DNA from: an uncultured Eubacteriales bacterium
GTDB taxonomy: Bacteria; Bacillota; Clostridia; Oscillospirales; Oscillospiraceae
Direction: 5' to 3'
DNA: 56,064 nt
Assembly: GCA_900546255.1 (NCBI GenBank)
Contig: URCB01000009.1
Span: forward strand, 1-56,064
Shown: positions 33,943 through 41,563 of the stretch, in pieces
How the letters are laid out: the number at the start of each line of letters is the position of its first letter
Numbering within the stretch: the first letter of the stretch is position 1
Translations under genes and position numbers: made by a program
Notes under the pieces: generated by a model
Told to the model about the DNA's origin: nothing
The model's input: the letters and a program-made list of their open reading frames with translations, nothing else
Database searches by the model: none

Positions 33943-35256
33943 ATGAGAGAATACTTCACCCAAATGGAAGCAGCCAAAAAGGGGATCATCACCCCAGAGA
34001 TGAAAACGGTGGCGGAGAAAGAGTTTCTCGAAGCGGAAACCATTCGGGAGCGGGTTGCCCTGGGGCAGATTGCCATTCCCGCCAATGTGCGCCATACGTC
34101 TCTCTGCGCAGAGGGCATTGGCAAGGGCCTGCGCACCAAAATTAATGTGAACCTGGGTATTTCAGGGGACGCCAACAACTATGAAGTGGAGATGGACAAA
34201 GTCCGTATGGCGCTGCGCTTTGGGGCGGAGGCCATTATGGATCTGTCCAACTACGGGAAAACCAACACCTTCCGGCAGCAGCTCATCGAGCTGTCTCCGG
34301 CGATGATTGGTACCGTTCCGATGTATGATGCCATCGGATATTTGGAGAAGGACCTGTTGGACATCACCCCTCAGGACTTCCTGCGGGTGGTGCGGGCCCA
34401 CGCCGAGGAGGGGGTGGACTTTATGACCATCCACGCCGGTCTGAACCGTCGGGCCGTGGAAGCCTTTAAGCGAGACAAGCGGAAGATGAACATTGTCTCT
34501 CGGGGGGGCTCTCTTCTCTTTGCCTGGATGGAGATGACGGGCCAGGAAAACCCATTCTATGAGTACTTTGATGATGTTTTGGACATCCTGCGGGAGTTTG
34601 ATGTGACCATCAGCCTGGGAGACGCCCTCCGTCCCGGCTGCCTGGATGACAGCACCGATGCCGGACAGATTGCGGAACTCATCGAGCTGGGAGCTCTGGC
34701 ACAACGGGCCTGGGATAAGGATGTCCAGGTCATGATCGAAGGGCCCGGCCACATGGCCATGAATGAGATTGCCGCCAATATGCGCCTGGAGAAACGAATT
34801 TGCCACGAGGCACCGTTCTATGTGCTGGGCCCCCTGGTGACTGACATTTTCCCGGGGTATGACCACATCACATCCGCCATCGGCGGCGCTATTGCGGCGG
34901 CCAATGGTGCGGACTTCCTCTGTTACGTGACCCCAGCAGAGCACCTTCGCCTGCCCGATGCCAACGATGTGAAAGAGGGGATCATCGCCTCGCGGATTGC
35001 TGCCCATGCAGCAGACATTGCCAAAGGGGTTCCCCATGCGCGGGATTTGGACAATCAGATGGCAGAGGCCCGGCACAAGGTGGACTGGGAGGCCATGTTC
35101 CAAATTGCGGTGGATCCGGACAAGGCCCGGGCCTATTTTGAGAGTACACCGCCTTCGGACCGGCATACCTGCTCCATGTGTGGTAAGATGTGTGCCGTGC
35201 GTACCACGAATCTTATCTTGGAAGGAAAGAAAGTGGAGTTTTGCTCTGAGTTGTAA
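33943..35256 (+). CDS. thiC: Phosphomethylpyrimidine synthase ThiC
   Basis: A 437-residue radical SAM enzyme making the HMP-phosphate pyrimidine of thiamine from aminoimidazole ribotide. Diagnostic features: [66 protein letters not shown] and the C-terminal cluster motif CSMCGKMC (CX2CX4C, residues about 410-418). Length suits the short bacterial form. AAAGGA precedes the ATG by 8 bases. It is a single-gene unit under a TPP riboswitch; no other thiamine genes are in the window. Confidence 0.97.
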   Translation: MREYFTQMEAAKKGIITPEMKTVAEKEFLEAETIRERVALGQIAIPANVRHTSLCAEGIGKGLRTKINVNLGISGDANNYEVEMDKVRMALRFGAEAIMDLSNYGKTNTFRQQLIELSPAMIGTVPMYDAIGYLEKDLLDITPQDFLRVVRAHAEEGVDFMTIHAGLNRRAVEAFKRDKRKMNIVSRGGSLLFAWMEMTGQENPFYEYFDDVLDILREFDVTISLGDALRPGCLDDSTDAGQIAELIELGALAQRAWDKDVQVMIEGPGHMAMNEIAANMRLEKRICHEAPFYVLGPLVTDIFPGYDHITSAIGGAIAAANGADFLCYVTPAEHLRLPDANDVKEGIIASRIAAHAADIAKGVPHARDLDNQMAEARHKVDWEAMFQIAVDPDKARAYFESTPPSDRHTCSMCGKMCAVRTTNLILEGKKVEFCSEL

Positions 35257-35276
35257 CTGGTCGGAGTAGACTAAAA

Positions 35277-35325
35277 AAACAGCCGCCAGAATACGATGGT
35301 GCGTCGTATTCCGGCGGCTGTTTCC
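35277..35325 (+). terminator. thiC terminator
   Basis: An A run followed by a long stem (AAACAGCCGCC and AGAATACGA pairing with TCGTATTC and CGGCGGCTGTTT, one mismatch) 20 bases after thiC. Confidence 0.85.
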
Positions 35326-35352
35326 GTTTTGTAGAGAGGAAGCAAGATCTTA

Positions 35353-37473
35353 TTATGGGGAGTCTGGGATAGCACGGGGCTTCTCCTGTTCCGGCGGAGA
35401 AGCCAATAGGTTGGTCATACTCCGCAGGCTGACCCCAAGGGTGGAAAGATTATGGAGCATGGCAGAAGTGGCCGGCGCCAGTACGCCAGCGGTACCCAAA
35501 GCGATAAGACTGCCGTTAAATCCGATGACGAAGCGGTAGTTGGACTGAATGCGCTTCATAAGTGCGGTGGCAATGGTTCGCAGGGTAACCAATTCCATTA
35601 GCCCATCTGCAGAAATGGTAATGTCTGCGATTTCCCGGGCAATGGCGGCACCATCGCTGATGGCGATACCCACGTCAGCGGCAGAAAGGGCAGGGGAGTC
35701 GTTAACTCCATCCCCCAGCATGATGACCGTATGGCCTTGGGCCTGTTCCTCTGCGACAAAGTGAGCTTTGTCCTCTGGCAATACTTCGGAGCGATAGGTG
35801 TCCACCCCCACCTCTGCGGCAATGGCGGCAGCAGTGCGCTCACTGTCTCCTGTGAGCATCACCGTTTTTTGGATTCCCAACCTATGGAGGGCCTGAATGA
35901 CCTGCTTAGCCTCCGGACGTAAGGGGTCAGAGATGCAGAGTACTGCGGCCAGCGTACCCCCAACGGCCAGGTACAGGTGGGTATATTGGTTGGGAAGGCG
36001 ATCAAATTTAGACTGTTCTTCCGACGGTATGAGGCATCCCTCGTCTTCAAACACAAAGTGGGCACTGCCAATGATCACTCGGTCCTCCCCTACGGTACTG
36101 GCAATGCCATGGGCTACCAAGTAATCCACCTTCGAGTGCATTTCTTCATGGGAAAGGCCCCGGTCTCGGGCGGCCTGGACCACGGCATTTGCCATGGAGT
36201 GGGGAAAGTGCTCCTCCAGGCAAGCAGCCAGACGGAGCATATCGGCCTCATTGTGCCCCCCAAAAGGAATGACTGCGACTACGGTAGGGCAGGCCCGGGT
36301 TAAGGTTCCCGTTTTGTCGAAGACGATGGTGTCTGCCTTCGCCATTGCCTCTAAGTACTTTCCGCCTTTTACCGTGACGTGGTTTCCACTGGCCTCCCGC
36401 ATTGCAGAGAGGACAGCCAGTGGCATTGCCAGTTTCAAAGCGCAAGAGAAGTCTACCATCAGCACGGAAAGTGCCCTGGTGACATTCCTCGTGAACAGAT
36501 AGGCGAGACCACTGCCAAGCAGCGTGTAGGGCACCAATTGATCTGCCAGGTGGGCTGCTTTGTTTTCCGCTGCGGATTTCAGCTTTTCCGACTGTTCAAT
36601 CATAGTGACAATGGTATCGTAGCGGCTGTTGCCGTTTTGCTGAGAGACGGTGAGGAGGCACTCGCCCTCCTCCACAACGGTACCGGCATACACCGTCATA
36701 CCCGGTCGTTTGGGGACAGGCACAGACTCACCGGTTAGGGAAGCCTGATTGACCATCACTTCCCCCGACTGGATGACCCCATCCACAGGGATCAGACCGC
36801 CAAGACGCACCGCAATGGTATCTCCCACCTGCACTTGATCCAGGGGAACCAGAATTTCACTGTCCTGGGTATGTAACCAAACGCGGTCGACCTGAAGCGA
36901 CATGCAGCGTGCCAAGTCATCCACAGACTTTTTGTGGGTCCACTCCTCCAGAAGTTCCCCCAATCCCAGTAGAAACATGACGGAACCGGCGGTGGAAAAG
37001 TCGTTTCGTGCCATGGAAATTCCGATAGAGATCCCATCCAACAGTTCTACCTGAAGCTTTCCGCGGAGAAGACAGCGAACGCCTCGGACCAAATAGGGAA
37101 TGGACCGCAGTAAGGTATAGATGCGGGCCAGTGGGGTGGGAAGGAAAAGGGTACGCAGCACTTTAGAAACCACTTTTCCCACCAATTTTTCCTCGTACAT
37201 CCGGTTCAATGCCCGACTACTGTGGGAGGGCGTTAACGTAAGCACCTCTGGGGCGGTGTAAGAAAAACGGCGGAGGAAGGGGAGTAGCTCATCTAGGGAC
37301 CCATGGTATCGGATGATCGCACAGCGCGTGCGTTCATGGACAGAGACTTGGCATACTTTGGGGTACGTTTGTAAGTAGGCTTCCAATAGATCAGCTTGCT
37401 CTAAGGTCATAAACTTTTGGATTACCTGGATACGGACCCGCCCACGGGAGGTGTGAGCAATTTTGAATTTCAT
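35353..37473 (-). CDS. P1B-type heavy-metal P-type ATPase
   Basis: A 706-residue metal-pumping ATPase. The N-terminal 75 residues form a ferredoxin-like HMA fold without the CxxC metal site. The actuator domain has TGES at 247-250, phosphorylation motif DKTGTLT at 386-392, TGDSERTAAAIA, and GDGVNDSPALSAADVGIA. The membrane metal-site motif is SCALKLAMP (343-351) in place of CPC, so this is neither a typical Cu nor Zn pump; specificity is left open. TTGGAGG precedes the ATG at 37473. It is the last gene of an araC-peptide-DUF6110-ATPase series on the minus strand, preceded by an HMA-domain gene, indicating a metal-handling locus. Confidence 0.9.
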   Translation of the reverse strand: MKFKIAHTSRGRVRIQVIQKFMTLEQADLLEAYLQTYPKVCQVSVHERTRCAIIRYHGSLDELLPFLRRFSYTAPEVLTLTPSHSSRALNRMYEEKLVGKVVSKVLRTLFLPTPLARIYTLLRSIPYLVRGVRCLLRGKLQVELLDGISIGISMARNDFSTAGSVMFLLGLGELLEEWTHKKSVDDLARCMSLQVDRVWLHTQDSEILVPLDQVQVGDTIAVRLGGLIPVDGVIQSGEVMVNQASLTGESVPVPKRPGMTVYAGTVVEEGECLLTVSQQNGNSRYDTIVTMIEQSEKLKSAAENKAAHLADQLVPYTLLGSGLAYLFTRNVTRALSVLMVDFSCALKLAMPLAVLSAMREASGNHVTVKGGKYLEAMAKADTIVFDKTGTLTRACPTVVAVIPFGGHNEADMLRLAACLEEHFPHSMANAVVQAARDRGLSHEEMHSKVDYLVAHGIASTVGEDRVIIGSAHFVFEDEGCLIPSEEQSKFDRLPNQYTHLYLAVGGTLAAVLCISDPLRPEAKQVIQALHRLGIQKTVMLTGDSERTAAAIAAEVGVDTYRSEVLPEDKAHFVAEEQAQGHTVIMLGDGVNDSPALSAADVGIAISDGAAIAREIADITISADGLMELVTLRTIATALMKRIQSNYRFVIGFNGSLIALGTAGVLAPATSAMLHNLSTLGVSLRSMTNLLASPPEQEKPRAIPDSP

Positions 37474-37566
37474 ACTGCGAACCTCCAAATGAAAAATCAA
37501 TAGGGAAACAGAGAGGGCCGTGGCCCCCTCTGTTCTGTTCCGATTTGACGGTGAACCCCAACGGAA

Positions 37567-37845
37567 TCATGCCTCTGAAGAGGTGGTGGTTTCCGAAGTG
37601 TCCTCCATGATTTCTTCTTCCTGCGCCATTCTGGCTTGGTTAATGTCCTTTGCACTGGCGAGAATATCAGCGGCATTTTCCTGGACATGGGTTGCTGTTT
37701 CCATGACGCAGTCTTTCATCCGCAAGCCAGCTGCTGTGGCATGGATGTAGACCTTTTTGGCATCTTTGCTGGACAACAGCTTAATACCGGCAGAGCCAAA
37801 GAGCACACCACCGGCAAACAGAGCAAGACCTTTATAGTAGTTCAT
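37567..37845 (-). CDS. DUF6110-like small membrane-anchored protein
   Basis: A 92-residue protein. One N-terminal hydrophobic helix (YKGLALFAGGVLFGSAGIKLL) is followed by an amphipathic helical region (KKVYIHATAAGLRMKDCVME, HVQENAADILASAKDIN) and an acidic/Thr-Ser tail. This fits the DUF6110 family as I remember it, found beside metal-transporting P-type ATPases in gut Firmicutes. AGGAGGTTTCAGACAA precedes the ATG. Function unknown; the ATPase gene follows 93 bases downstream. Confidence 0.7.
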   Translation of the reverse strand: MNYYKGLALFAGGVLFGSAGIKLLSSKDAKKVYIHATAAGLRMKDCVMETATHVQENAADILASAKDINQARMAQEEEIMEDTSETTTSSEA

Positions 37846-37885
37846 TTGTCTGAAACCTCCTGGATATCGTAAAACATAAGCCAGA

Positions 37886-37966
37886 TCACTTGTGCTTGTA
37901 GCCGGTGATCATGACCATGAGCATGCAGAATACAGCACTCCATGCCCAAAACCGATGTTTTTTCAA
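37886..37966 (-). CDS. 26-residue membrane peptide
   Basis: A very short gene with a TTG start, an excellent GGAGGTG ribosome site 9 bases upstream, and a 26-residue product. The product has a basic start (KKHRFW), a hydrophobic core (AWSAVFCMLMVMI) and a basic end (TGYKHK), the form of a single-pass membrane peptide. I recall similar KKH-FWAW peptides beside metal ATPases in related bacteria but cannot name a family with certainty. It lies between araC and the DUF6110-like gene and probably belongs to the same transcript. It could be a regulatory or assembly subunit of the P-type ATPase. Confidence 0.6.
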   Translation of the reverse strand: MKKHRFWAWSAVFCMLMVMITGYKHK

Positions 37967-38063
37967 GGGGATACACCTCCTCCCCTTTCATTTTTGATGA
38001 ATACAGGTATTGTACTGTTTTACAGGATAAAAAACATGCGGATTCCGACACATTTTTTTGGTT

Positions 38064-38963
38064 TCAGACATTTCGTTTGGCCCATTGCCGCCGATACTGG
38101 GCTGGGGGCAGTTTGTAGTGACGTTTAAAGATCTGGGAGAACTGGCTAGCGCTTTCATAACCCACTGCAGCTGCAATTTGAAGTACCGATTGGTCTGTGC
38201 GACGCAAAAGGTCTGAGGCTAAGTCCATCCGCTTAGCTTGCAGAAACTTCCGGGTGGATTGTCCATACATTTGCCGGAAGCCCTCCTTCAAAAAGGTACC
38301 AGAGATGTGGAATCGACGTGCAAGGCTGTCGATGGTCAGGGGCTGGCTTAAGTGTGTAAGGATATAATCGTGGGTTTGACGAATGGCCTCCATTTGATCC
38401 TGGTCCCAATATCGACGGCCATGGAATTCCAAAGGGTGCAGACTGTGGTTACACAGTAGGAAAAGGAGCTCTATGCTTTTCAGGGCACAGTACTCTCCCT
38501 GTGCCTCTCTGGGCAAATCTTCCAATTGCGCGAAAAAGGCATTGCTCCATAGGCACTTTGGAAACAGAAGCCATCCACCATGCGCTTGCAGGCGAGAGAG
38601 GATGTCTTTTTCCTGGAGCTGGGAGTATGGAACGGACCAGTAGTTCAAAAAGGAGGGGAGGGATTCCTTCCCCTCTAAGACGATGTAACCGTGCTGTGAG
38701 GCATCTGTTTGGGAGATCTCTTGGACAGGGGCCGCAGGGGAAAGCAGTAGGATATCCTGCGGGGTCACGTCAATGGTTTGCCCATGTTCCAAGACGATTT
38801 GGATCCCGCCTTCTAGGCAAAAAAGCAGGCAGAGAGGAACCGAGGGGGCTGCCCTCCACGCAGCAAAAGATGGCGCTTCCTGTACTTTCCATATGCGTAG
38901 GTTGGGTAAGAGATAGGTCCAGGAGATGTGATCTCCTGGGAGTAGGATCTGGGAATCTGACAT
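38064..38963 (-). CDS. AraC family transcriptional regulator
   Basis: A 299-residue protein. The N-terminal 170 residues form a cupin-like sensor region; the C-terminal 100 residues are an AraC double HTH (LTIDSLARRFHISGTFLKEGFRQMYG, then VLQIAAAVGYESASQFSQIFKRHYKLPPAQYRR, read in parts). It lies between the HMA-domain gene and the peptide/DUF6110/ATPase genes on the same strand. A TTAGC-N4-GCTAA operator lies 16 bases upstream of the ATG, overlapping its leader. It may control the ATPase genes in response to metal or a metal-binding compound; similar AraC proteins regulate siderophore uptake, so iron is possible. Confidence 0.87.
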   Translation of the reverse strand: MSDSQILLPGDHISWTYLLPNLRIWKVQEAPSFAAWRAAPSVPLCLLFCLEGGIQIVLEHGQTIDVTPQDILLLSPAAPVQEISQTDASQHGYIVLEGKESLPSFLNYWSVPYSQLQEKDILSRLQAHGGWLLFPKCLWSNAFFAQLEDLPREAQGEYCALKSIELLFLLCNHSLHPLEFHGRRYWDQDQMEAIRQTHDYILTHLSQPLTIDSLARRFHISGTFLKEGFRQMYGQSTRKFLQAKRMDLASDLLRRTDQSVLQIAAAVGYESASQFSQIFKRHYKLPPAQYRRQWAKRNV

Positions 38964-38978
38964 AAATACGCTCCAATA

Positions 38979-38992
38979 TTAGCGAAAGCTAA
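38979..38992 (-). promoter_or_regulatory. TTAGC-N4-GCTAA operator, site 1
   Basis: TTAGC-GAAA-GCTAA, a perfect 5-bp inverted repeat followed by CTTTTG. It is 16 bases upstream of the araC start. It shares flanking bases with sites at 39506 and 48660. Confidence 0.65.
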
Positions 38993-39002
38993 CTTTTGCC
39001 GG

Positions 39003-39028
39003 AAGAAAAATTCATCCGAAGGATGAAT
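39003..39028 (-). terminator. Terminator after the HMA-domain gene
   Basis: On the minus strand ATTCATCC-TTC-GGATGAAT followed by TTTTCTTCC. It should reduce read-through from the HMA gene into araC. Confidence 0.75.
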
Positions 39029-39103
39029 TCGATGCAAGGGTTTGGCAGTTCTAGTAAAAACGTGGGGAAGAAAAAAGTACCATTCGGGGGGCTACATCTG
39101 CCA

Positions 39104-39478
39104 TTAGGGAGACTGTTGTATCGATAACACCGTGTATCCTGCCGTTTGCACAATGGCTCTCAGAGTGGTTGGATCTGGCGGTTGCTTCAGCAAGACCGTG
39201 GCTTTTTGGGATCCAAGATCCACCTTAGCCCACATGCCCTCCTGCTGGTTTAGCGCGTTTTCCACTCGGCGAGAACAGTTGGAACAAGTCATCCCGTCGA
39301 TGGACAAGATTACCTGGTACGAATAGTGTTTCTTGTTGCGATCTGCTACTTTTACTTTTGTTTCCATGGCATCATGTTCTCCGCAGCAGCCACCGCCATA
39401 GCGCAGTTTTTTACGATAGCTGTAACCTGCATAGACACAAAGTAGGAGAAGGATGATGACAATAATAGCGGTTCCCAT
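39104..39478 (-). CDS. Membrane-anchored HMA-domain metal-binding protein
   Basis: A 124-residue protein: an N-terminal membrane helix (AIIVIILLLLCVYAGY), a GGGCCGEHD segment with paired cysteines (31-32), and an HMA domain (residues 52-120) with the metal site DGMTCSNC (C65, C68). The short first part resembles the anchors of FeoB-associated and metal-reductase-like small proteins. It likely hands a soft metal such as copper or another thiophilic ion to a membrane pump. AGGAGG lies 8 bases before the ATG. Its promoter carries a TTAGC-N4-GCTAA operator. Confidence 0.85.
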   Translation of the reverse strand: MGTAIIVIILLLLCVYAGYSYRKKLRYGGGCCGEHDAMETKVKVADRNKKHYSYQVILSIDGMTCSNCSRRVENALNQQEGMWAKVDLGSQKATVLLKQPPDPTTLRAIVQTAGYTVLSIQQSP

Positions 39479-39505
39479 TTTGTGCGCCTCCTAGGAAGTT
39501 TTGTA

Positions 39506-39519
39506 TTAGCTTTGGCTAA
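39506..39519 (-). promoter_or_regulatory. TTAGC-N4-GCTAA operator, site 2
   Basis: TTAGC-TTTG-GCTAA followed by CTTCTGG. It begins 12 bases downstream of the -10 box of the HMA promoter, a repressor position. Confidence 0.72.
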
Positions 39520-39530
39520 CTTCTGGAATC

Positions 39531-39559
39531 ACTATACCACAAAAACAAGCGCCTGTCCA
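39531..39559 (-). promoter_or_regulatory. Promoter of the HMA-domain gene
   Basis: On the minus strand TGGACA (39559-39554), 17 bases, TATAGT (39536-39531), each one base off consensus. Confidence 0.75.
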
Positions 39560-39644
39560 GAGGGGATCGAGCAAGTCTTAGAAGGAGATTTTGTAATCGA
39601 TTGTGACTAGAGAATCCTAAGCGCACAGGGATACCCTACAGAAT

Positions 39645-40082
39645 CTATGGAAGCACTCCTTCTAAGATGGCTCTGGCCTGGTCATATTTTGCTTGCAGGC
39701 GGGCCTGTTCCGCGGGCGGGAGGCAGGCCAATCTAGATGCATCCCCGTTGTGGGATAGGTCGGCTAGTTTTACCATCCGCGCTACGGGATGATAGCGCAA
39801 TGCGCGAATATAATCCCAATAATCCATATCGGGCTTCCTTGTCAAGAGAGACACCGCTTCCGTGATCGCTGGCGGAAACATGGCTTCCAATTCCTCTAAG
39901 GTTACGGAGGTATCCTCCAAAACATCGTGCAGAAGTGCAACGCAGACGGTGATCTCATCGGGCATTTGCTCTGCGAGGTGATAGGGGTGAAAAATATAAG
40001 GGACACCGGCTTTGTCCAGTTGTCCGTGGTGTGCTGCATAGGCAAGGCGCATGGCAGCATGCGTTAAATCACTTTCCAACAT
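39645..40082 (-). CDS. HD-domain hydrolase, RelA/SpoT hydrolase-like
   Basis: A 145-residue single-domain protein. The HD signature is complete: AAHHGQLDKAGVPYIFHP (first His), ALLHDVLED (HD pair and ED), and MVKLADLSHNGDAS (final Asp). This is the arrangement of the (p)ppGpp hydrolase half of RelA/SpoT and of the small stand-alone SAH/Mesh1-type hydrolases; no synthetase or ACT domain is attached. The ATG at 40082 has AGGAG about 11 bases upstream; an ATG at 40103 has none. It stands alone. It may hydrolyse (p)ppGpp or a related nucleotide. Confidence 0.84.
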   Translation of the reverse strand: MLESDLTHAAMRLAYAAHHGQLDKAGVPYIFHPYHLAEQMPDEITVCVALLHDVLEDTSVTLEELEAMFPPAITEAVSLLTRKPDMDYWDYIRALRYHPVARMVKLADLSHNGDASRLACLPPAEQARLQAKYDQARAILEGVLP

Positions 40083-40421
40083 ATAGGGATGCTCTCCTAA
40101 CATGCAGTATGGTAGGCCATTTTTATGGCATGGATTTTACAGAAAAATCGCTTGATACTCCTGTAAAGTAAATTTATTTTACATAAATTGCTGTACAGGT
40201 TGTTTTGGGGAAAGAAGACTTGAAAACGCAAGGGATTTTAAAGGGAAAAGGGTATATGTTGCGATGACTTGCTTCCAGGTTAAGAGGGTGAGAAATTTTA
40301 TCGTATCGAGGCCGTTTCCTGTGTTTAAAGGGGAATCTTCATGTGAAAAGTAAAAATGCTTTACACCAGAGAAAAGAAGAATGAACGTAAGGGAAACTGT
40401 GCTGTTCTAGGCATGTGACAA
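40083..40421. other. Gene-free AT-rich spacer
   Basis: No gene is evident. It contains a 20-base near-palindrome, GTAAAGTAAATTTATTTTAC (40163-40182), flanked by CCTG and CAGG, which may be control DNA of the HD gene. The rest shows nothing I can name. Confidence 0.5.
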
Positions 40422-40455
40422 AACCCCCGAAACCCAGCGGATGGGTTTCGGGGGT
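40422..40455 (-). terminator. guaA terminator
   Basis: On the minus strand ACCCCCGAAACCCA pairs with TGGGTTTCGGGGGT and runs into TTTTG, 10 bases after the stop. Confidence 0.85.
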
Positions 40456-40464
40456 AAGAGGCAG

Positions 40465-41445
40465 TTATTCCCACTCAATGGTTCCGCTGGGCTTGGGCGT
40501 CAGGTCAAAGAGGACCCGGTTGACTCCCTTCACCTCTGCGGTGATTCGGGCGGTGAGGTGCTGCAGCAAGGAGAAGGGGACGTCCTCTACGGTAGCGGTC
40601 ATGGCGTCCACCGTGTTGACGGCCCGGATAATCACCGGCCAGTCAAAGGTACGGGCGTTGTCCCGGATGCCGGTGGACTTGAAGTCGGGGACCACCGTGA
40701 AGTACTGCCAGACTTTCCCCTCCAGGTCGTTCTTGGCGAACTCCTCCCGGAGGATAGCGTCAGACTCCCGCACGGCCTCCAACCGATCCCGGGTGATGGC
40801 GCCCAGGCAGCGCACCCCCAGACCGGGGCCGGGGAAGGGCTGGCGGTAGACCATGCTGTCCGGCAGACCCAGAGCCTTGCCCACCACGCGGACCTCGTCC
40901 TTGAAGAGGAACTTCAGGGGCTCTACCAATGCAAACTGCAGATCCTCCGGCAGGCCGCCCACGTTGTGGTGGGCCTTGACGGGGCCGCTCTCCAGGATGT
41001 CCGGGTAGATGGTTCCCTGGGCCAGGAATTCAATCCCAGACAGCTTCCGGGCTTCCTCCTCAAAGACCCGGATGAACTCTGCGCCGATGATCTTCCGTTT
41101 GGTCTCCGGGTCGGCCACCCCGGCCAGCTTGTCCAGGAAACGGTCCACCGCGTCGACATAGATCAGGTTGGCATCCATCTGGTGGCGGAACACCTCGACC
41201 ACCTGTTCCGGTTCTCCCTTCCGCAGCAGGCCGTGGTTTACGTGGACGCAGGTGAGCTGCTTACCCACCGCCTTGATCAGCAAGGCGGCTACAACCGACG
41301 AGTCCACCCCGCCAGACAGGGCCAGCAGGACCTTTTTGTCCCCGATCTGTTTCTGAAGTGCCGCCACCTGTTCCTGGATGAACGCTTCTGCCAAAGCGGG
41401 GGTGGTGATCCGCTCCATGGATTCCGGGCGCTTGTTGTCTGCCAT
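40465..41445 (-). CDS. guaA: GMP synthetase, ATP-pyrophosphatase part only
   Basis: A 326-residue protein equivalent to the C-terminal two-thirds of GuaA, converting XMP to GMP. The PP-loop is LALSGGVDSSVVAALL (SGGVDSS 44-50), followed by HVNHGLLRKGE, FLAQGTIYPDILES, RQPFPGPGLGVR, and the C-terminal dimerisation domain ending DLTPKPSGTIEWE. The class I glutamine amidotransferase domain (about 190 residues with a catalytic Cys-His-Glu) is missing, and no such domain lies upstream. GGGAGG 8 bases before the ATG at 41445 confirms a genuine start rather than a truncation of the reading frame. The enzyme either uses free ammonia or a separately encoded glutaminase subunit, as in archaea. A TATAAT at 41511-41506 is its likely -10. 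Confidence 0.9.
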   Translation of the reverse strand: MADNKRPESMERITTPALAEAFIQEQVAALQKQIGDKKVLLALSGGVDSSVVAALLIKAVGKQLTCVHVNHGLLRKGEPEQVVEVFRHQMDANLIYVDAVDRFLDKLAGVADPETKRKIIGAEFIRVFEEEARKLSGIEFLAQGTIYPDILESGPVKAHHNVGGLPEDLQFALVEPLKFLFKDEVRVVGKALGLPDSMVYRQPFPGPGLGVRCLGAITRDRLEAVRESDAILREEFAKNDLEGKVWQYFTVVPDFKSTGIRDNARTFDWPVIIRAVNTVDAMTATVEDVPFSLLQHLTARITAEVKGVNRVLFDLTPKPSGTIEWE

Positions 41446-41563
41446 ATTCCATTCCTCCCTCGAATTCATATCGATCATTTTTGATGTTTCTGGGTTTGTT
41501 GAGACATTATAGCATGAAATGGGAGGAAAGGACAGCGCTTTTTCAAAACTCCCCCCACATTCT

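Noticed and set aside
38001..38025. TACAGG...TGTACTG...TACAGG sequence upstream of the small peptide, considered as a CopY/BlaI-type site.
   Set aside because: The spacing between TACA and TGTA is five instead of two bases and no CopY-like regulator is nearby.
40163..40182. AT-rich 20-base near-palindrome considered as an operator with a known owner.
   Set aside because: It matches no regulator family I know and AT-rich palindromes arise easily; recorded only in the spacer entry.
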